From Planctomycetaceae bacterium UBA2671 (lineage in GTDB: Bacteria; Planctomycetota; Planctomycetia; Planctomycetales; Planctomycetaceae), in assembly GCA_002359185.1 (NCBI GenBank), contig DEML01000116.1:28510-92509 (forward strand): 64,000 nucleotides of DNA, in the 5' to 3' direction. A program made the translations under genes and the position numbers. The notes below the pieces were generated by a model. That model did not search any database. It worked only from the letters and a program-made list of their open reading frames with translations, and was not told the origin of the DNA. Each line of letters starts with the position of its first letter. Position 1 is the stretch's first letter. This document shows positions 36,155 through 45,644 of this stretch, one piece after another.

Positions 36155-37924
36155 ATGACGATCAGTAATCCCTTTCATCACATCGAATTCAAAGACCGGA
36201 ATGACTTCGAGTTCTCCAGGATCGTCTGGTGCTGCGCGTGTTGTGTGATTCTTTGCTGCGGAATCGGCTGTGCCAGATTGCCCAAAACGTCAACCACATC
36301 TATAGCCTTGGCTAACCCAGATTCAACCGCAGTGGAAGAGTATCCGGCCCTGATCGTAAGTGCCGAGATGGATGGCGAAAAACATCGCGAGGCGAATCTG
36401 ACTCAGCTCAACGTTAGCGAATCGCAACTTCTTGAGGAAAGCACTAACGAAGAAGTCATCGAATTTGCTGCTTATTCGACCAATTCCGATTTACAAACTT
36501 CGGAAGCCTTAACGATTTCCATGGCAATGCAGGTGATGCTTGAGAATAATCCACTGGTCAGGCAGGCACAACTTTCTCAGGAAATGCAGCAGACGCTCAT
36601 CGATCAATCTCTGGCTGAGTTCGATACTACGCTTTCCTCGAACCTCGATATGAGACAGGTCAACCAACAGGCCAGTTCCGCAATCGATGCTCTGGGGACG
36701 GGACAAAATACAATTTCGACGACCAGCCTGGGAACTTCGAATGGACCTGATCTACTGGCTTTTGGGAAAAAATGGGAAACCGGAACACAAACCCGACTGG
36801 CGTATGGCAGCAATTATAATAACAACAATCCTTCCGGGTCCTTTCTTCTGGTGAACCCGGCTTACTCCTCAAATTTATCTCTGAGTGTCAGCCAACCGCT
36901 CTGGCAGGGAAGAAATCAAAATGTCAATGAGGCTCCTATTGCGATCGCCAAATTAAATCAGGCGCGGTCAAAGTATGAAACTCGGGAAACGGTCACCGAT
37001 CTGATTGTCGAACTTCATGCAGCCTACTGGTCGGTCTATCAACTCCAGCAGGAAGTCACACTCATTGAACAGGAATTATCGGATGCCGAACATTTGCATC
37101 ACGAAGAAGAAGTACGTCTCAAACTCGGTGAAGGGAGTATGGTGCGTCTGACACGCTCGCTCGATTATGTTCAACAACTAAAAATCGAACTGGCCCAAGT
37201 TGAGCAACGAGCGTTCGAGGCTGAACAGAGACTCTTCCTGACCATGGGGATTGATCAGTCACTGTCTACTATACCTCGTCATCTGATCGCCGAGCCCGTA
37301 TCCAATCTTATCGCAATAGACGCGGTCAGCAGTCGCGAGCAGGCACTTCAGAATCGAAATGAACTCAAAATTGCCCGCCAAAAACTCAAGACCGCGGAAC
37401 TCCAGAGACTGCAGGCTGAAGACCTGACAAAACCATCAATCAACGTTGTGGGTCGCGTTGGAGTTTCCGGACTCGATTCGAATGCCTTCGGAGCGATCCA
37501 GAATGCCAGTTCCGGAAACTATCACAACTGGATGATGGGCCTGAACTATGAACGTAAACTTGGCAAACGAGGCGAACAGGCCCTGCTGAAACGAGCGGAG
37601 TTGCAGTTTCAGTCTGCGATGATTGAACTGCGAAAAGCTGAGAACATTATCAACTACGATGTCGACCAGAGCCTGGAACAGGTGCGGAAAAGCTATGACA
37701 TCTATCAGGCCCAACTGACTCGCTCTAACCTCCTCATAGAGCAACTCGATATCTACAACAAGCTGTACCACAAAGGGCAAATCACCATTGAACAACTGGT
37801 GGAATCGCGTGGTAATCTCCTCTCCGTTCAACGCGACGAATTGCTGGCGCTGGTCAATTACAATCTATCGATTGTTGTCTATCACCGCAGCCTCGGAAAT
37901 TTAACGCATCGTTATTCCCTTTGA
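36155..37924 (+). CDS. TolC-family outer-membrane efflux protein
   Basis: A 589-residue TolC-type protein, the outer-membrane channel of tripartite export systems. After a Cys-rich hydrophobic leader ending 'CCGIGC' (probable lipoprotein signal, residues about 24-40), there is a polar segment and then two long helical repeats: 'MAMQVMLENNPLVRQAQLS' and 'SREQALQNRNELKIARQKL', the second after 'ARSKYETRETVTDLIVELHAAYWSV' -type helices. The end 'QLVESRGNLLSVQRDELLALVNYNLSIV' is the standard C-terminal helix. It begins 80 bases after the barrel gene. HlyD-type partners are encoded elsewhere in the window (26655, 50053, 52281), but no RND or ABC pump is visible. Confidence 0.87.
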   Translation: MTISNPFHHIEFKDRNDFEFSRIVWCCACCVILCCGIGCARLPKTSTTSIALANPDSTAVEEYPALIVSAEMDGEKHREANLTQLNVSESQLLEESTNEEVIEFAAYSTNSDLQTSEALTISMAMQVMLENNPLVRQAQLSQEMQQTLIDQSLAEFDTTLSSNLDMRQVNQQASSAIDALGTGQNTISTTSLGTSNGPDLLAFGKKWETGTQTRLAYGSNYNNNNPSGSFLLVNPAYSSNLSLSVSQPLWQGRNQNVNEAPIAIAKLNQARSKYETRETVTDLIVELHAAYWSVYQLQQEVTLIEQELSDAEHLHHEEEVRLKLGEGSMVRLTRSLDYVQQLKIELAQVEQRAFEAEQRLFLTMGIDQSLSTIPRHLIAEPVSNLIAIDAVSSREQALQNRNELKIARQKLKTAELQRLQAEDLTKPSINVVGRVGVSGLDSNAFGAIQNASSGNYHNWMMGLNYERKLGKRGEQALLKRAELQFQSAMIELRKAENIINYDVDQSLEQVRKSYDIYQAQLTRSNLLIEQLDIYNKLYHKGQITIEQLVESRGNLLSVQRDELLALVNYNLSIVVYHRSLGNLTHRYSL

Positions 37925-38244
37925 TTTGAATTTCTACTGCTATCTGTCCTCAGGCTGCTTCTGCGAAATGGAGTGCTAAATGTCAATTCAAACCGGTCAC
38001 GTGCATCTGGGTAAATATTAGTACAATTTGATCATCACAATTTCTAAAGAAATTGAAGACAGATCACGTCGGATACTGTACACTTCCAGTCATACTCGCC
38101 ACTATTTCATAAATGCTCCATTCGCTGAGCAGTCACAGGGATAGGAGCTGAGACGCAACAATCGTGATCGATGAGTGACTTCCAATGTCGCTCTAATATT
38201 TCTCAACAATTTTATTTGCACAATCATAATATTAAGGTGTCGAA
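37925..38244. other. Intergenic leader of the cytochrome/NADH-oxidising genes
   Basis: About 320 bases between the TolC gene and the cytochrome b gene. It contains an 18-base dyad (38038-38055), described separately; no open frame or RNA gene was seen. Confidence 0.5.
38038..38055. promoter_or_regulatory. 18-base dyad, possible operator
   Basis: CAATTTCTAAAGAAATTG: two 8-base arms (CAATTTCT / AGAAATTG) around AA, about 190 bases before the start of the b-type cytochrome gene. The size and symmetry fit a binding site of a dimeric regulator, but it is not the FNR/CRP consensus and no second copy was noticed. Confidence 0.4.
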
Positions 38245-39240
38245 TTGCTTATTACGCGATCACATTGGATTGGCCATCGAGTGTGGGCGCTGGTGACTTT
38301 GCTGGTCGGCATCATCAGCATTGTGATCTTTGCGTTTCGAGTCGCAAATTCTGAAAGCTGGCCTACGGGGAGCGATCCCTACTGCTTCCTGCTGGGAGTT
38401 GGAGCGTTCCTGATTATCGTCTTCGAAAGTCTGCTCTGGCTTCGCAAGAAATTACGGCTCGTCCGGATTCTTGGGAAGCCGAAGACCTGGATGAAAGCTC
38501 ATATCTGGCTCGGATTATTGTGTGTTCCCTTCGCGGTTATGCACAGTGGCCTAAGGTTTGGAGGACCACTAACGACTGCTCTGATGGTCATTTTTGGCCT
38601 GGTCATTCTCAGTGGAGTGAGTGGATTAATTCTCCAGCAGTTCATTCCCAAAATGATGTTTCAGATGATTCCTCACGAAACAATTCATTCACAAATCCCC
38701 CGCGTTGTCTGTCATTTACGGAATGATGCCGAAGGCTTGATTCGACAGTTGAATCGTGATTTTGCCTTTGAGAAAATGCAGGGTGATCTGCTCCATCTGG
38801 AACGGGTTGAACACGAAGCCCTTCGAAGTCAGTTTCTGATAGAAGGAGACGACAAGCGAAATCGGGGAGGCGCGAGCAATATCAAGTCGATTTCTGCTCC
38901 TACGATTTTTCGCCAAAACATTCCGAAAGATCATCCTCTTGTCAAATTTGCGAAAGAGTATCTCGATGACTTTATGAGCCTGAAAAAGTATGGCTCTTCG
39001 CCATTGCGGGATTCTGTTCGCATGCAGCGAGAGTTTCGAAAAGTACGCACCGAGTTGGAAGAATCGCAGGTGGCAACACTGGATCAACTGGAAAAAATTT
39101 GCAGCGAACGAAACGAACTGCATCAGCAATACCGTCTGCATCTCCTGCTCCATTTCTGGTTGTATGTGCATTACCCGTTGACGATTCTCCTGTTGGGATT
39201 GTTGGGAGTGCATATCTATTTTGGATTGTATTATTGGTAG
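38245..39240 (+). CDS. b-type membrane cytochrome
   Basis: A 331-residue inner-membrane protein with helices at about residues 12-32, 45-63, 80-98, 109-131 and 301-329. Candidate haem ligands are His86 ('MKAHIWLG'), His100 ('AVMHSGLRFGG'), His309 ('YVHYPLT') and His323 ('LGVHIYFG'), a pattern seen in diheme cytochromes b that move electrons across the membrane. A soluble helical insert (about 150-290) separates the third/fourth and last helices and is unusual. The start is TTG at 38245, with AAGG about 8 bases upstream; no in-frame ATG is near. It precedes, on the same strand, the decahaem, NuoEF-like and Fe-S/CNB genes, so it could link cytoplasmic NADH oxidation to periplasmic cytochromes. 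Confidence 0.75.
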   Translation: MLITRSHWIGHRVWALVTLLVGIISIVIFAFRVANSESWPTGSDPYCFLLGVGAFLIIVFESLLWLRKKLRLVRILGKPKTWMKAHIWLGLLCVPFAVMHSGLRFGGPLTTALMVIFGLVILSGVSGLILQQFIPKMMFQMIPHETIHSQIPRVVCHLRNDAEGLIRQLNRDFAFEKMQGDLLHLERVEHEALRSQFLIEGDDKRNRGGASNIKSISAPTIFRQNIPKDHPLVKFAKEYLDDFMSLKKYGSSPLRDSVRMQREFRKVRTELEESQVATLDQLEKICSERNELHQQYRLHLLLHFWLYVHYPLTILLLGLLGVHIYFGLYYW

Positions 39241-39320
39241 GATATACAAATCTGTTACGGTGAAAGTGTCTCACACTTGATCTCGAACTGTTCACTACCC
39301 TTGCGTGAAACGACTGATTG

Positions 39321-41132
39321 ATGGCCTTAAATAAGAATCTAATGACGGACCAATCTGGAAAGACGGCTGGCGCACGCGTCAATCGAATTCCTCCGGATTA
39401 CTATCGTCGGTCCGATTCGATTCGAAAATGGCGTCATTTTCTGCTGGCGATTTCCGTCTTGCTTGTAGGAGCCATCATTCTATTTTCAGTCGACTGGAAT
39501 GGAGTCCGGTCAAACGGGCTCCAGGGGTCAACTCTTGTCAAATGGGCGACCAATCATGGAGAGATTAGTCAGGCTCATGCGGCTTGGGAACATCAGTGCG
39601 AAGTCTGCCATGAACCCTTCAATCCAATTCGAGATCAACATGTCGGCAGTTTCTTCAATTCCATTGCCGGAACCCAGTTCAAAACCGAAGCACGTTGCAC
39701 GTCCTGCCATCAGGAATCGCTCGGGCATGTCTGTCAACATTCGATAATCGATCAACAGGGCTGTGCGAGTTGTCATCACGAACATCGAGGACGCAATCAC
39801 AATATTACTGAAGTCCGAAATATAAGCTGCACGAAGTGTCACAAGGATCTTGAGAAAGCGATGGCAGGAGTTGAGCCGAAGACGGCCTGCAAAAAAACGT
39901 CTCATGCGAATGGCTGGCAATCGATTGAACATTTCTCGACGCAGTCTCATCCCCAATTTGTATCATTGGAAAATGGTGATCCCGGAAATATCAAATTCAA
40001 CCATCAATTACACCTTGCTTATGGACAAGGCCTGGGAGAAAAGGGGGGAGAAATCCTCGCTGAAATTGAGCCGGACTTCTCTGAAGAGCGGCTTAAACAA
40101 CTTGCAGACAGCAAGCAGCTCAAATGCAGTGACTGTCATGAACGGGCAGGACTGGACTCCGCAGGAGATGCGGTGACACAACGAATGGATTTCCGTCCTA
40201 TTGACTATGAACGTCATTGTCGATCTTGTCACCCGATGCGTTCTGCTGTCACACTCGTCGAACAAAGCTACGAAATTTCCAACGCGGCTCACGATCTTTA
40301 CAAAAACGATCGCGACCAGTTGATTCAGGAGAGAATTCCTCACGGATTAACACTCGACCAGTTGGAATTTCAAATACGACAACGACTGGCCGGCGTGGCT
40401 GTCTACGAACAAGTCAAGTTATCACAGCGAGCAGATCATTCCCCTGTCATAATGCCGGGGCAAAGTGAAACCCAGCCACTACCAAATGGACTTCTGCCGA
40501 ATACAGTTCGAGACGCAGATCAAACAGGGTCTCAAACAAAGAAAAATGATTCCCTGGAAAGCCTGCGATACTTGAGTCAAAAAGCAGTCGAGCAATTGAC
40601 GGGATTAGGCGCGAATTGCACGAAGTGTCACTATTACACGGCGACTCTCGAAGATGGTCAGAAAAAGCAGGTCTTCTCATTCGAGGAAGCGAGGAATCTA
40701 AGCAAACTCGATTCTCAACCCGTGAATGGACAAATCGAAATCAGTCCTGCGAACATTCCTCAACTCTGGCTCAATAAATCAAAGTTTCATCACCATGCTC
40801 ACCGCATGGTTTCCTGTGAGAGCTGCCATCCAAAAGCCGAGTTGAAAAAAAACCAGGCGACTTATGCGGAACTTGTCGACACACCTGCGACATTCGACAA
40901 TCTCGAAGTCATGATTCCAGGCATGGAGGTGTGTATAAAATGTCATTCAAACTCACCAGAACAGCAAAAGGAATCAGGGAATCATGCCATAGCCGGAGCC
41001 AGCGATGCGTGTGTCCTTTGCCATTCGTTTCACCAGGCAGATCAATACAATCAAGATGATAAATCGGAGTTTTCCAGTCATTTCCGAACGATCGAAGAAT
41101 TCTTGAACTATCAAGGACCTTCCGAGGAATGA
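39321..41132 (+). CDS. Decahaem membrane-anchored c-type cytochrome
   Basis: A 603-residue cytochrome with an N-terminal membrane anchor (about residues 38-57) and ten CXXCH motifs: CEVCH, CTSCH, CASCH, CTKCH, CSDCH, CRSCH, CTKCH, CESCH, CIKCH and CVLCH. Spacing is uneven: four motifs in the first third, two in the middle, four at the end, with several extra His residues ('CASCHHEHRGRNH', 'HHHAHRMVSC') that could give bis-His ligation, as in cytochrome c3-like families. The ATG at 39321 is taken as start rather than the preceding in-frame TTG at 39318. It lies between the cytochrome b gene and the NuoEF-like gene, so it is the likely acceptor on the outer face of the inner membrane. Confidence 0.9.
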   Translation: MALNKNLMTDQSGKTAGARVNRIPPDYYRRSDSIRKWRHFLLAISVLLVGAIILFSVDWNGVRSNGLQGSTLVKWATNHGEISQAHAAWEHQCEVCHEPFNPIRDQHVGSFFNSIAGTQFKTEARCTSCHQESLGHVCQHSIIDQQGCASCHHEHRGRNHNITEVRNISCTKCHKDLEKAMAGVEPKTACKKTSHANGWQSIEHFSTQSHPQFVSLENGDPGNIKFNHQLHLAYGQGLGEKGGEILAEIEPDFSEERLKQLADSKQLKCSDCHERAGLDSAGDAVTQRMDFRPIDYERHCRSCHPMRSAVTLVEQSYEISNAAHDLYKNDRDQLIQERIPHGLTLDQLEFQIRQRLAGVAVYEQVKLSQRADHSPVIMPGQSETQPLPNGLLPNTVRDADQTGSQTKKNDSLESLRYLSQKAVEQLTGLGANCTKCHYYTATLEDGQKKQVFSFEEARNLSKLDSQPVNGQIEISPANIPQLWLNKSKFHHHAHRMVSCESCHPKAELKKNQATYAELVDTPATFDNLEVMIPGMEVCIKCHSNSPEQQKESGNHAIAGASDACVLCHSFHQADQYNQDDKSEFSSHFRTIEEFLNYQGPSEE

Positions 41133-41200
41133 TGTTTAAACTGTCACTTTAAGTAAGTCCCGATTCAATTTCCGAACCAGCCGCGACAGGCAGTGTATTT

Positions 41201-42937
41201 ATGAGTCTTGTGCAGATATTAATCAAACGACAAAAAGAAAACGGCGGTTTTCTTTCTGCAGAAGTTCTTCAGGAAATCTCCGATCGAACATCAACTCCGT
41301 TATATCGTCTTCAGGAGTTGGTTAGTTTCTACAACAGTTTTCGCCTCGCTCCTCCGCCGAAGGTTGAAGTGCAGGTTTGTCGTGATTTTTCCTGTCACAT
41401 GCATCAAAGTCAGGAGTTGATTCAAGATCTCAAGAACGAATTTGCAACAGAAATTGAACAGGGGCAGGTTTCCATTTCTGGAAAATCCTGCATGGGCTAT
41501 TGCGATGGCCCTGTTGCAGTCAGCCTCAATCATCATATTGTCCCCGACAGCAATTTGAGACAGTGCGTGACCTCCATTCGCTCAATCCTGAAATCGGGAA
41601 TCACACATGGTAAGTCTGTTGATCATGAAATACCTGATGAGTGGGAAATCGACTGTTATCAGAAGCAGACGAAATATGAGTTACTCAACAATTTTTTGCA
41701 GGCTGCCGATCGGAATGCTTTCGGGGAATCGGTATTGAAGGCACTCGAAGATTCCAGCCTGGTTGGAAAGGGAGGTCCCGGAGCCAGGACAGCCAAGAAA
41801 TGGCGGACCGTTAAGAAGTATGCAGAGCAGGAAAATCGAGCGGTCCGATATGTCGTTTGCAATGCCGATGAAAGTGAGCCGGGAACGTTTAAGGATCGGG
41901 AACTTCTGCTCAGAACTCCCCATCTGGTTCTCGAAGGCATCATCACTGCGGCTCTCATCATTGGTGCAGAGCGTGCTTACATTTACATCAGACATGAATA
42001 TGAATCACAAATCGAGGCTTTTCAGAGGTGCATTGATGATGCAAAGGCTAGAGGCTTGTGCGGTCGAAATCTCCTAAAGACCGGATTGAATTGTGAAGTG
42101 GAAGTCTTTGTCAGTCCTGGCAATTACATTTGCGGCGAACAGACGGCAATGATTGAGGCGATGGAAGATAAACGGGCTCAGCCCCGCCAGCGACCGCCCG
42201 ATTTGGAAATTCAGGGTTACAGAAATTTTCCGACGCTCGTCAACAACGTCGAAACCTTTGCCTGGGTCCCTGCTATTTTCAATAATGGTCCAGATTGGTA
42301 TCGAAAACTAGGCGTGAACGACTGCGAAGGAAAGCGATTTGTTTCCCTCAGTGGAGATATCAATCGCCCTGGCGTGTATGAGGTTCCCTTAGGTTCGACT
42401 GTAGGAGATTTGCTCGAACTGGTGGGTGGCATGCGAGACGGACAGGAATTACAGGCCTTTGGAGTCTCCGGCCCATCCGGAGGTTTCTTACCAAGAAAGT
42501 TTTCACGTGATCAGCTTCCTGACGATTTTGTCAAAAAAATGATCCCAGAGGGAGAGCATGAATTCGATCTATTGAATCTACCACTGGATAATAACTTCTT
42601 TCGATTTCAGTTGCGTGGACGTTTCAACCTGGGAGCCGCCCATCTGTTTATTGGAGAGCAGACCGATCTGGTCAGTCTGGTTAAATCCTGCACGGAATTT
42701 TATCGCAATGAATCGTGTGGCAAGTGTGTTCCTTGTCGGCTGGGCTCTGAGAAACTCGTCCAGATTGCATCCAGACCATTGAATGAAGGGAAACTGCAGA
42801 TCCCGGATTACTTCCCGGATTTAATCGAATTAATGCAGGAATCGTCCATCTGTGGATTAGGTCAAGTCGCTTTCAATCCCCTGTTGTCGTTGAAAGAATT
42901 TTTCCCGGAAACTTGGGAAGTCGCCAAAAGTCGGTAG
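41201..42937 (+). CDS. NuoE-NuoF fusion (NADH-oxidising flavoprotein subunit)
   Basis: A 578-residue cytoplasmic fusion. Residues 1-110 are NuoE-like with [2Fe-2S] ligands C60, C65, C97 and C101 ('VCRDFSC', 'SCMGYC'). Residues about 160-575 are NuoF-like: FMN site 'GKGGPGARTAKKW' (189-201), 'NADESEPGTFKDRELL' (221-236), 'GNYICGEQTAMIEAMEDKR' and the [4Fe-4S] ligands in 'CGKCVPC' (C506, C509, C512) with C551. Such fusions occur in NAD-dependent formate dehydrogenases and bifurcating hydrogenases as well as in complex I-like enzymes; no hydrogenase or formate dehydrogenase subunit is present here. It is 44 bases before the Fe-S/CNB gene and most likely forms a complex with it. Confidence 0.92.
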   Translation: MSLVQILIKRQKENGGFLSAEVLQEISDRTSTPLYRLQELVSFYNSFRLAPPPKVEVQVCRDFSCHMHQSQELIQDLKNEFATEIEQGQVSISGKSCMGYCDGPVAVSLNHHIVPDSNLRQCVTSIRSILKSGITHGKSVDHEIPDEWEIDCYQKQTKYELLNNFLQAADRNAFGESVLKALEDSSLVGKGGPGARTAKKWRTVKKYAEQENRAVRYVVCNADESEPGTFKDRELLLRTPHLVLEGIITAALIIGAERAYIYIRHEYESQIEAFQRCIDDAKARGLCGRNLLKTGLNCEVEVFVSPGNYICGEQTAMIEAMEDKRAQPRQRPPDLEIQGYRNFPTLVNNVETFAWVPAIFNNGPDWYRKLGVNDCEGKRFVSLSGDINRPGVYEVPLGSTVGDLLELVGGMRDGQELQAFGVSGPSGGFLPRKFSRDQLPDDFVKKMIPEGEHEFDLLNLPLDNNFFRFQLRGRFNLGAAHLFIGEQTDLVSLVKSCTEFYRNESCGKCVPCRLGSEKLVQIASRPLNEGKLQIPDYFPDLIELMQESSICGLGQVAFNPLLSLKEFFPETWEVAKSR

Positions 42938-42981
42938 TACAATTTGTACATAAAACACATCAATAATAAAGCAGACTATTC

Positions 42982-45582
42982 ATGGCTGATCTCTCGGAAA
43001 AGCAGATCTCTTCATTCGCCAGACGCGAAAATGAGCTTCAGGAATATACGGTTGAAGGGCAAATTGTCACTCTCTCGCCAGCCGATGCCGAGAAGCAGAA
43101 CGATCTGCTCAATTTAATCATTGATGGGAATCCCTTTCAATTTCCACGAACAGTAATGGCTCTCGATGCTTACGGAAGCCCCGTTTACGACAAAAATGGG
43201 GACGTGACTTATCGTTATTCCACTATTTATGATGCCGTCGATAAGTATTACCGAACCCAGCCCGGCGATGAAAATCCGATCCCGATTCTATGCCATCAGC
43301 AACATCTTAAACCAGTGGCGATGTGCCGCGTTTGTATGGTGGCTGTGCAGGGGCCGGAGATGGAACGATCAGGAGAGCCCAGGCGGGATGAAACTGGCAG
43401 TGTGATCTATAGTTCCCGTTCGACCCTTGTCCCCTCCTGCCATCGAGCACTCGACGACTACCTTAATATTCATACGCCCAGAACTCCGCATGATAAATTC
43501 CGGAGTCAAATTCGCCGTTTGGGAGGGCTGGCAGTCGAATTATTAATGTCCGATCAAGCCAATCCGCAACGCCATCTCCAGGTTGAAGATAAGCAGTTGC
43601 CGGAGCTCTATAAACTGGCCAGGCAAGTGGATGTCCCTGCCACGCCCAGGTTTCCAAGAAGCAGTTCCCATGCAACTAGAACGGTGGATACCTCCAGTTC
43701 GATGATCAAAGTCGATCATGGAGCCTGCATCATGTGTGATCGCTGCATCCGGGGTTGCACCGACGTCAAACATAACAATGTCATTGGTCGAACCGGCTCG
43801 GGATATCAAACGCGGATCAGCTTTGACCTCGACCAGCCGATGGGAGATTCCTCCTGTGTCGAATGTGGGGAATGTGCAATTTCATGCCCGACCGATGCAT
43901 TAACCATCGACGAGCAGAACATTCCCAATATCGAAATAGGTGCGAATTCCAACGAGTTAACCATCGAGGAAATCCAAGCTCATCCCTTACTCAAAACCGT
44001 CCCTCCCAAATATCTTTCGTTTATCAAGAATTCATTTTCCCGGAAAACTTATCGACGAGGAGACGTTATTTTTCGAGAAGGTGAAATCGGACAAACGGCA
44101 TTTTTAATGGAAAGTGGTCGATTCCAGATCACCGCACTGTCCCGTCAGAAAACATTGAAAAAACACGAAGGCTCAGTCTTCAGTCTGATGACCCGCTTCC
44201 GCTTTGATATGGAAGAGGGTGATTCTACGCAGAGTCATTCTCAAAAAACTTATAACACCTTCACTTACGGAGGAACTTTCAGTGCGCCGCCGAAAGATGT
44301 CCTGAAAGTTTTACCGGATCATGCGTTTGTCAGTGTTGTGACAAAAGACGATCATCTCTTTGGCGAGGCCAGTTGTCTCAATAATTATCCAAGAGCCTTC
44401 ACGGTCGAAGCGATGGATGATGAATGTTCGGTGATTGAAATTCGTCGTAACATCGTACTCATGCTGATGCGAGATCGTTCCTCCCGTGAGTTGCTGGAAA
44501 AGCTGTATCGGGAACGAGCTCTGGGTGTCGATCTGAAGAAGATCGAATACTTCTCATCACTCGATGAAGCGGGTCAGGAAATGCGTCGCATCGAGCGACT
44601 GCTTAAGGATAAAGTCGAATTGACGAAGGTCCGTCCCGGTCAAACAATTACTCGCCAGGGTATCGAATCGAATTATCTGAATCTGGTGCGAATTGGATTC
44701 GTACGAATCGAGAAGAAAACTGCCAGCGGGGAAACTTATGTCGAAAGTTATCTCGGACCGGGAAATCACTTTGGCGATCTCGAAATGCTGGTCGATATCG
44801 ATTCCTGTTACGACACCTTAAACGACATGCAGCGCAGCACAGTCGATCAATATGGTCGGGGTTTGAATCAGGCTTCCTATGTCGCAATGGATAACGTTGA
44901 GCTGTTGAGAATCCCTAAAGAGGTCTTTAAGGAAATCTATGCTCAATACCCTACGATTGCTCAAGCAATGCGGAAGCTTGCAAAGGAAAACCTCGATAAA
45001 ATTCGTGTGATGCAGCCGACGGATAGTGGCGCGATGAAGAATTTTCTGGATCAGGGACTCGCCAATGCCCAGAACCTGCTCGTAATCGATCTACTCAAAT
45101 GCACCCGTTGCGATGAGTGCACCAAGGCTTGTTCTGATGCTCACCTGGGAACGACCCGCTTAATCCGCGAAGGGCTTCGATTCGACAAATATCTCGTTAC
45201 CAGTTCCTGTCGATCCTGCCGCGATCCTTACTGCATGCTCGGATGTCCGGTCGATGCGATTCATCGCGGCCCCGATTTCAACATGAAAATTGAATCGTGG
45301 TGCATTGGCTGCGGCTTGTGTGAAGAGCATTGCCCCTACGGAAACATCAATATGCAGCCTTTGCCAGAGAAGAAAACCTGGTGGGGAGGACAGTCGAAAG
45401 GACCGATCGAAGCCGGTGCCGATGGACGGGCCGTCATTAAAGTGCAAGCCACTATCTGTGACTTATGCACGGAAACATCCAGTAAACAACCTAGCTGCGT
45501 TTACGCCTGCCCACACGACGCGGCTCACCGTATGTCAGGCGAAAAACTGCTCAACCTGGTCGACCTGGAAAGCCGAAACTGA
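42982..45582 (+). CDS. Fe-S protein with two internal cyclic-nucleotide-binding domains
   Basis: An 866-residue cytoplasmic protein of unusual build. N terminus: NuoG-like [2Fe-2S] ligands C104, C115, C118 and C153. Residues 249-302: two [4Fe-4S] sites ('CIMCDRCIRGC', 'CVECGECAISC'). About 340-500 and 525-670: two cyclic-nucleotide-binding-type domains ('YRRGDVIFREGEIGQTAFL', 'GPGNHFGDLEML'); the first has a 50-residue insert. C terminus, 707-843: four further sites in DmsB/HybA style (C707-C717, C743-C755, C774-C784, C826-C843). Up to one [2Fe-2S] and six [4Fe-4S] clusters result. It has no molybdenum domain. It probably accepts electrons from the NuoEF-like protein and passes them to the membrane cytochrome b; the ligand for the CNB domains cannot be told. 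Confidence 0.9.
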   Translation: MADLSEKQISSFARRENELQEYTVEGQIVTLSPADAEKQNDLLNLIIDGNPFQFPRTVMALDAYGSPVYDKNGDVTYRYSTIYDAVDKYYRTQPGDENPIPILCHQQHLKPVAMCRVCMVAVQGPEMERSGEPRRDETGSVIYSSRSTLVPSCHRALDDYLNIHTPRTPHDKFRSQIRRLGGLAVELLMSDQANPQRHLQVEDKQLPELYKLARQVDVPATPRFPRSSSHATRTVDTSSSMIKVDHGACIMCDRCIRGCTDVKHNNVIGRTGSGYQTRISFDLDQPMGDSSCVECGECAISCPTDALTIDEQNIPNIEIGANSNELTIEEIQAHPLLKTVPPKYLSFIKNSFSRKTYRRGDVIFREGEIGQTAFLMESGRFQITALSRQKTLKKHEGSVFSLMTRFRFDMEEGDSTQSHSQKTYNTFTYGGTFSAPPKDVLKVLPDHAFVSVVTKDDHLFGEASCLNNYPRAFTVEAMDDECSVIEIRRNIVLMLMRDRSSRELLEKLYRERALGVDLKKIEYFSSLDEAGQEMRRIERLLKDKVELTKVRPGQTITRQGIESNYLNLVRIGFVRIEKKTASGETYVESYLGPGNHFGDLEMLVDIDSCYDTLNDMQRSTVDQYGRGLNQASYVAMDNVELLRIPKEVFKEIYAQYPTIAQAMRKLAKENLDKIRVMQPTDSGAMKNFLDQGLANAQNLLVIDLLKCTRCDECTKACSDAHLGTTRLIREGLRFDKYLVTSSCRSCRDPYCMLGCPVDAIHRGPDFNMKIESWCIGCGLCEEHCPYGNINMQPLPEKKTWWGGQSKGPIEAGADGRAVIKVQATICDLCTETSSKQPSCVYACPHDAAHRMSGEKLLNLVDLESRN

Positions 45583-45644
45583 GTCATCTCAGGTGGATAA
45601 ATCTTTAGAAGTGAAGCATCGCTCTCAGCCGAACACCTTTAAGA

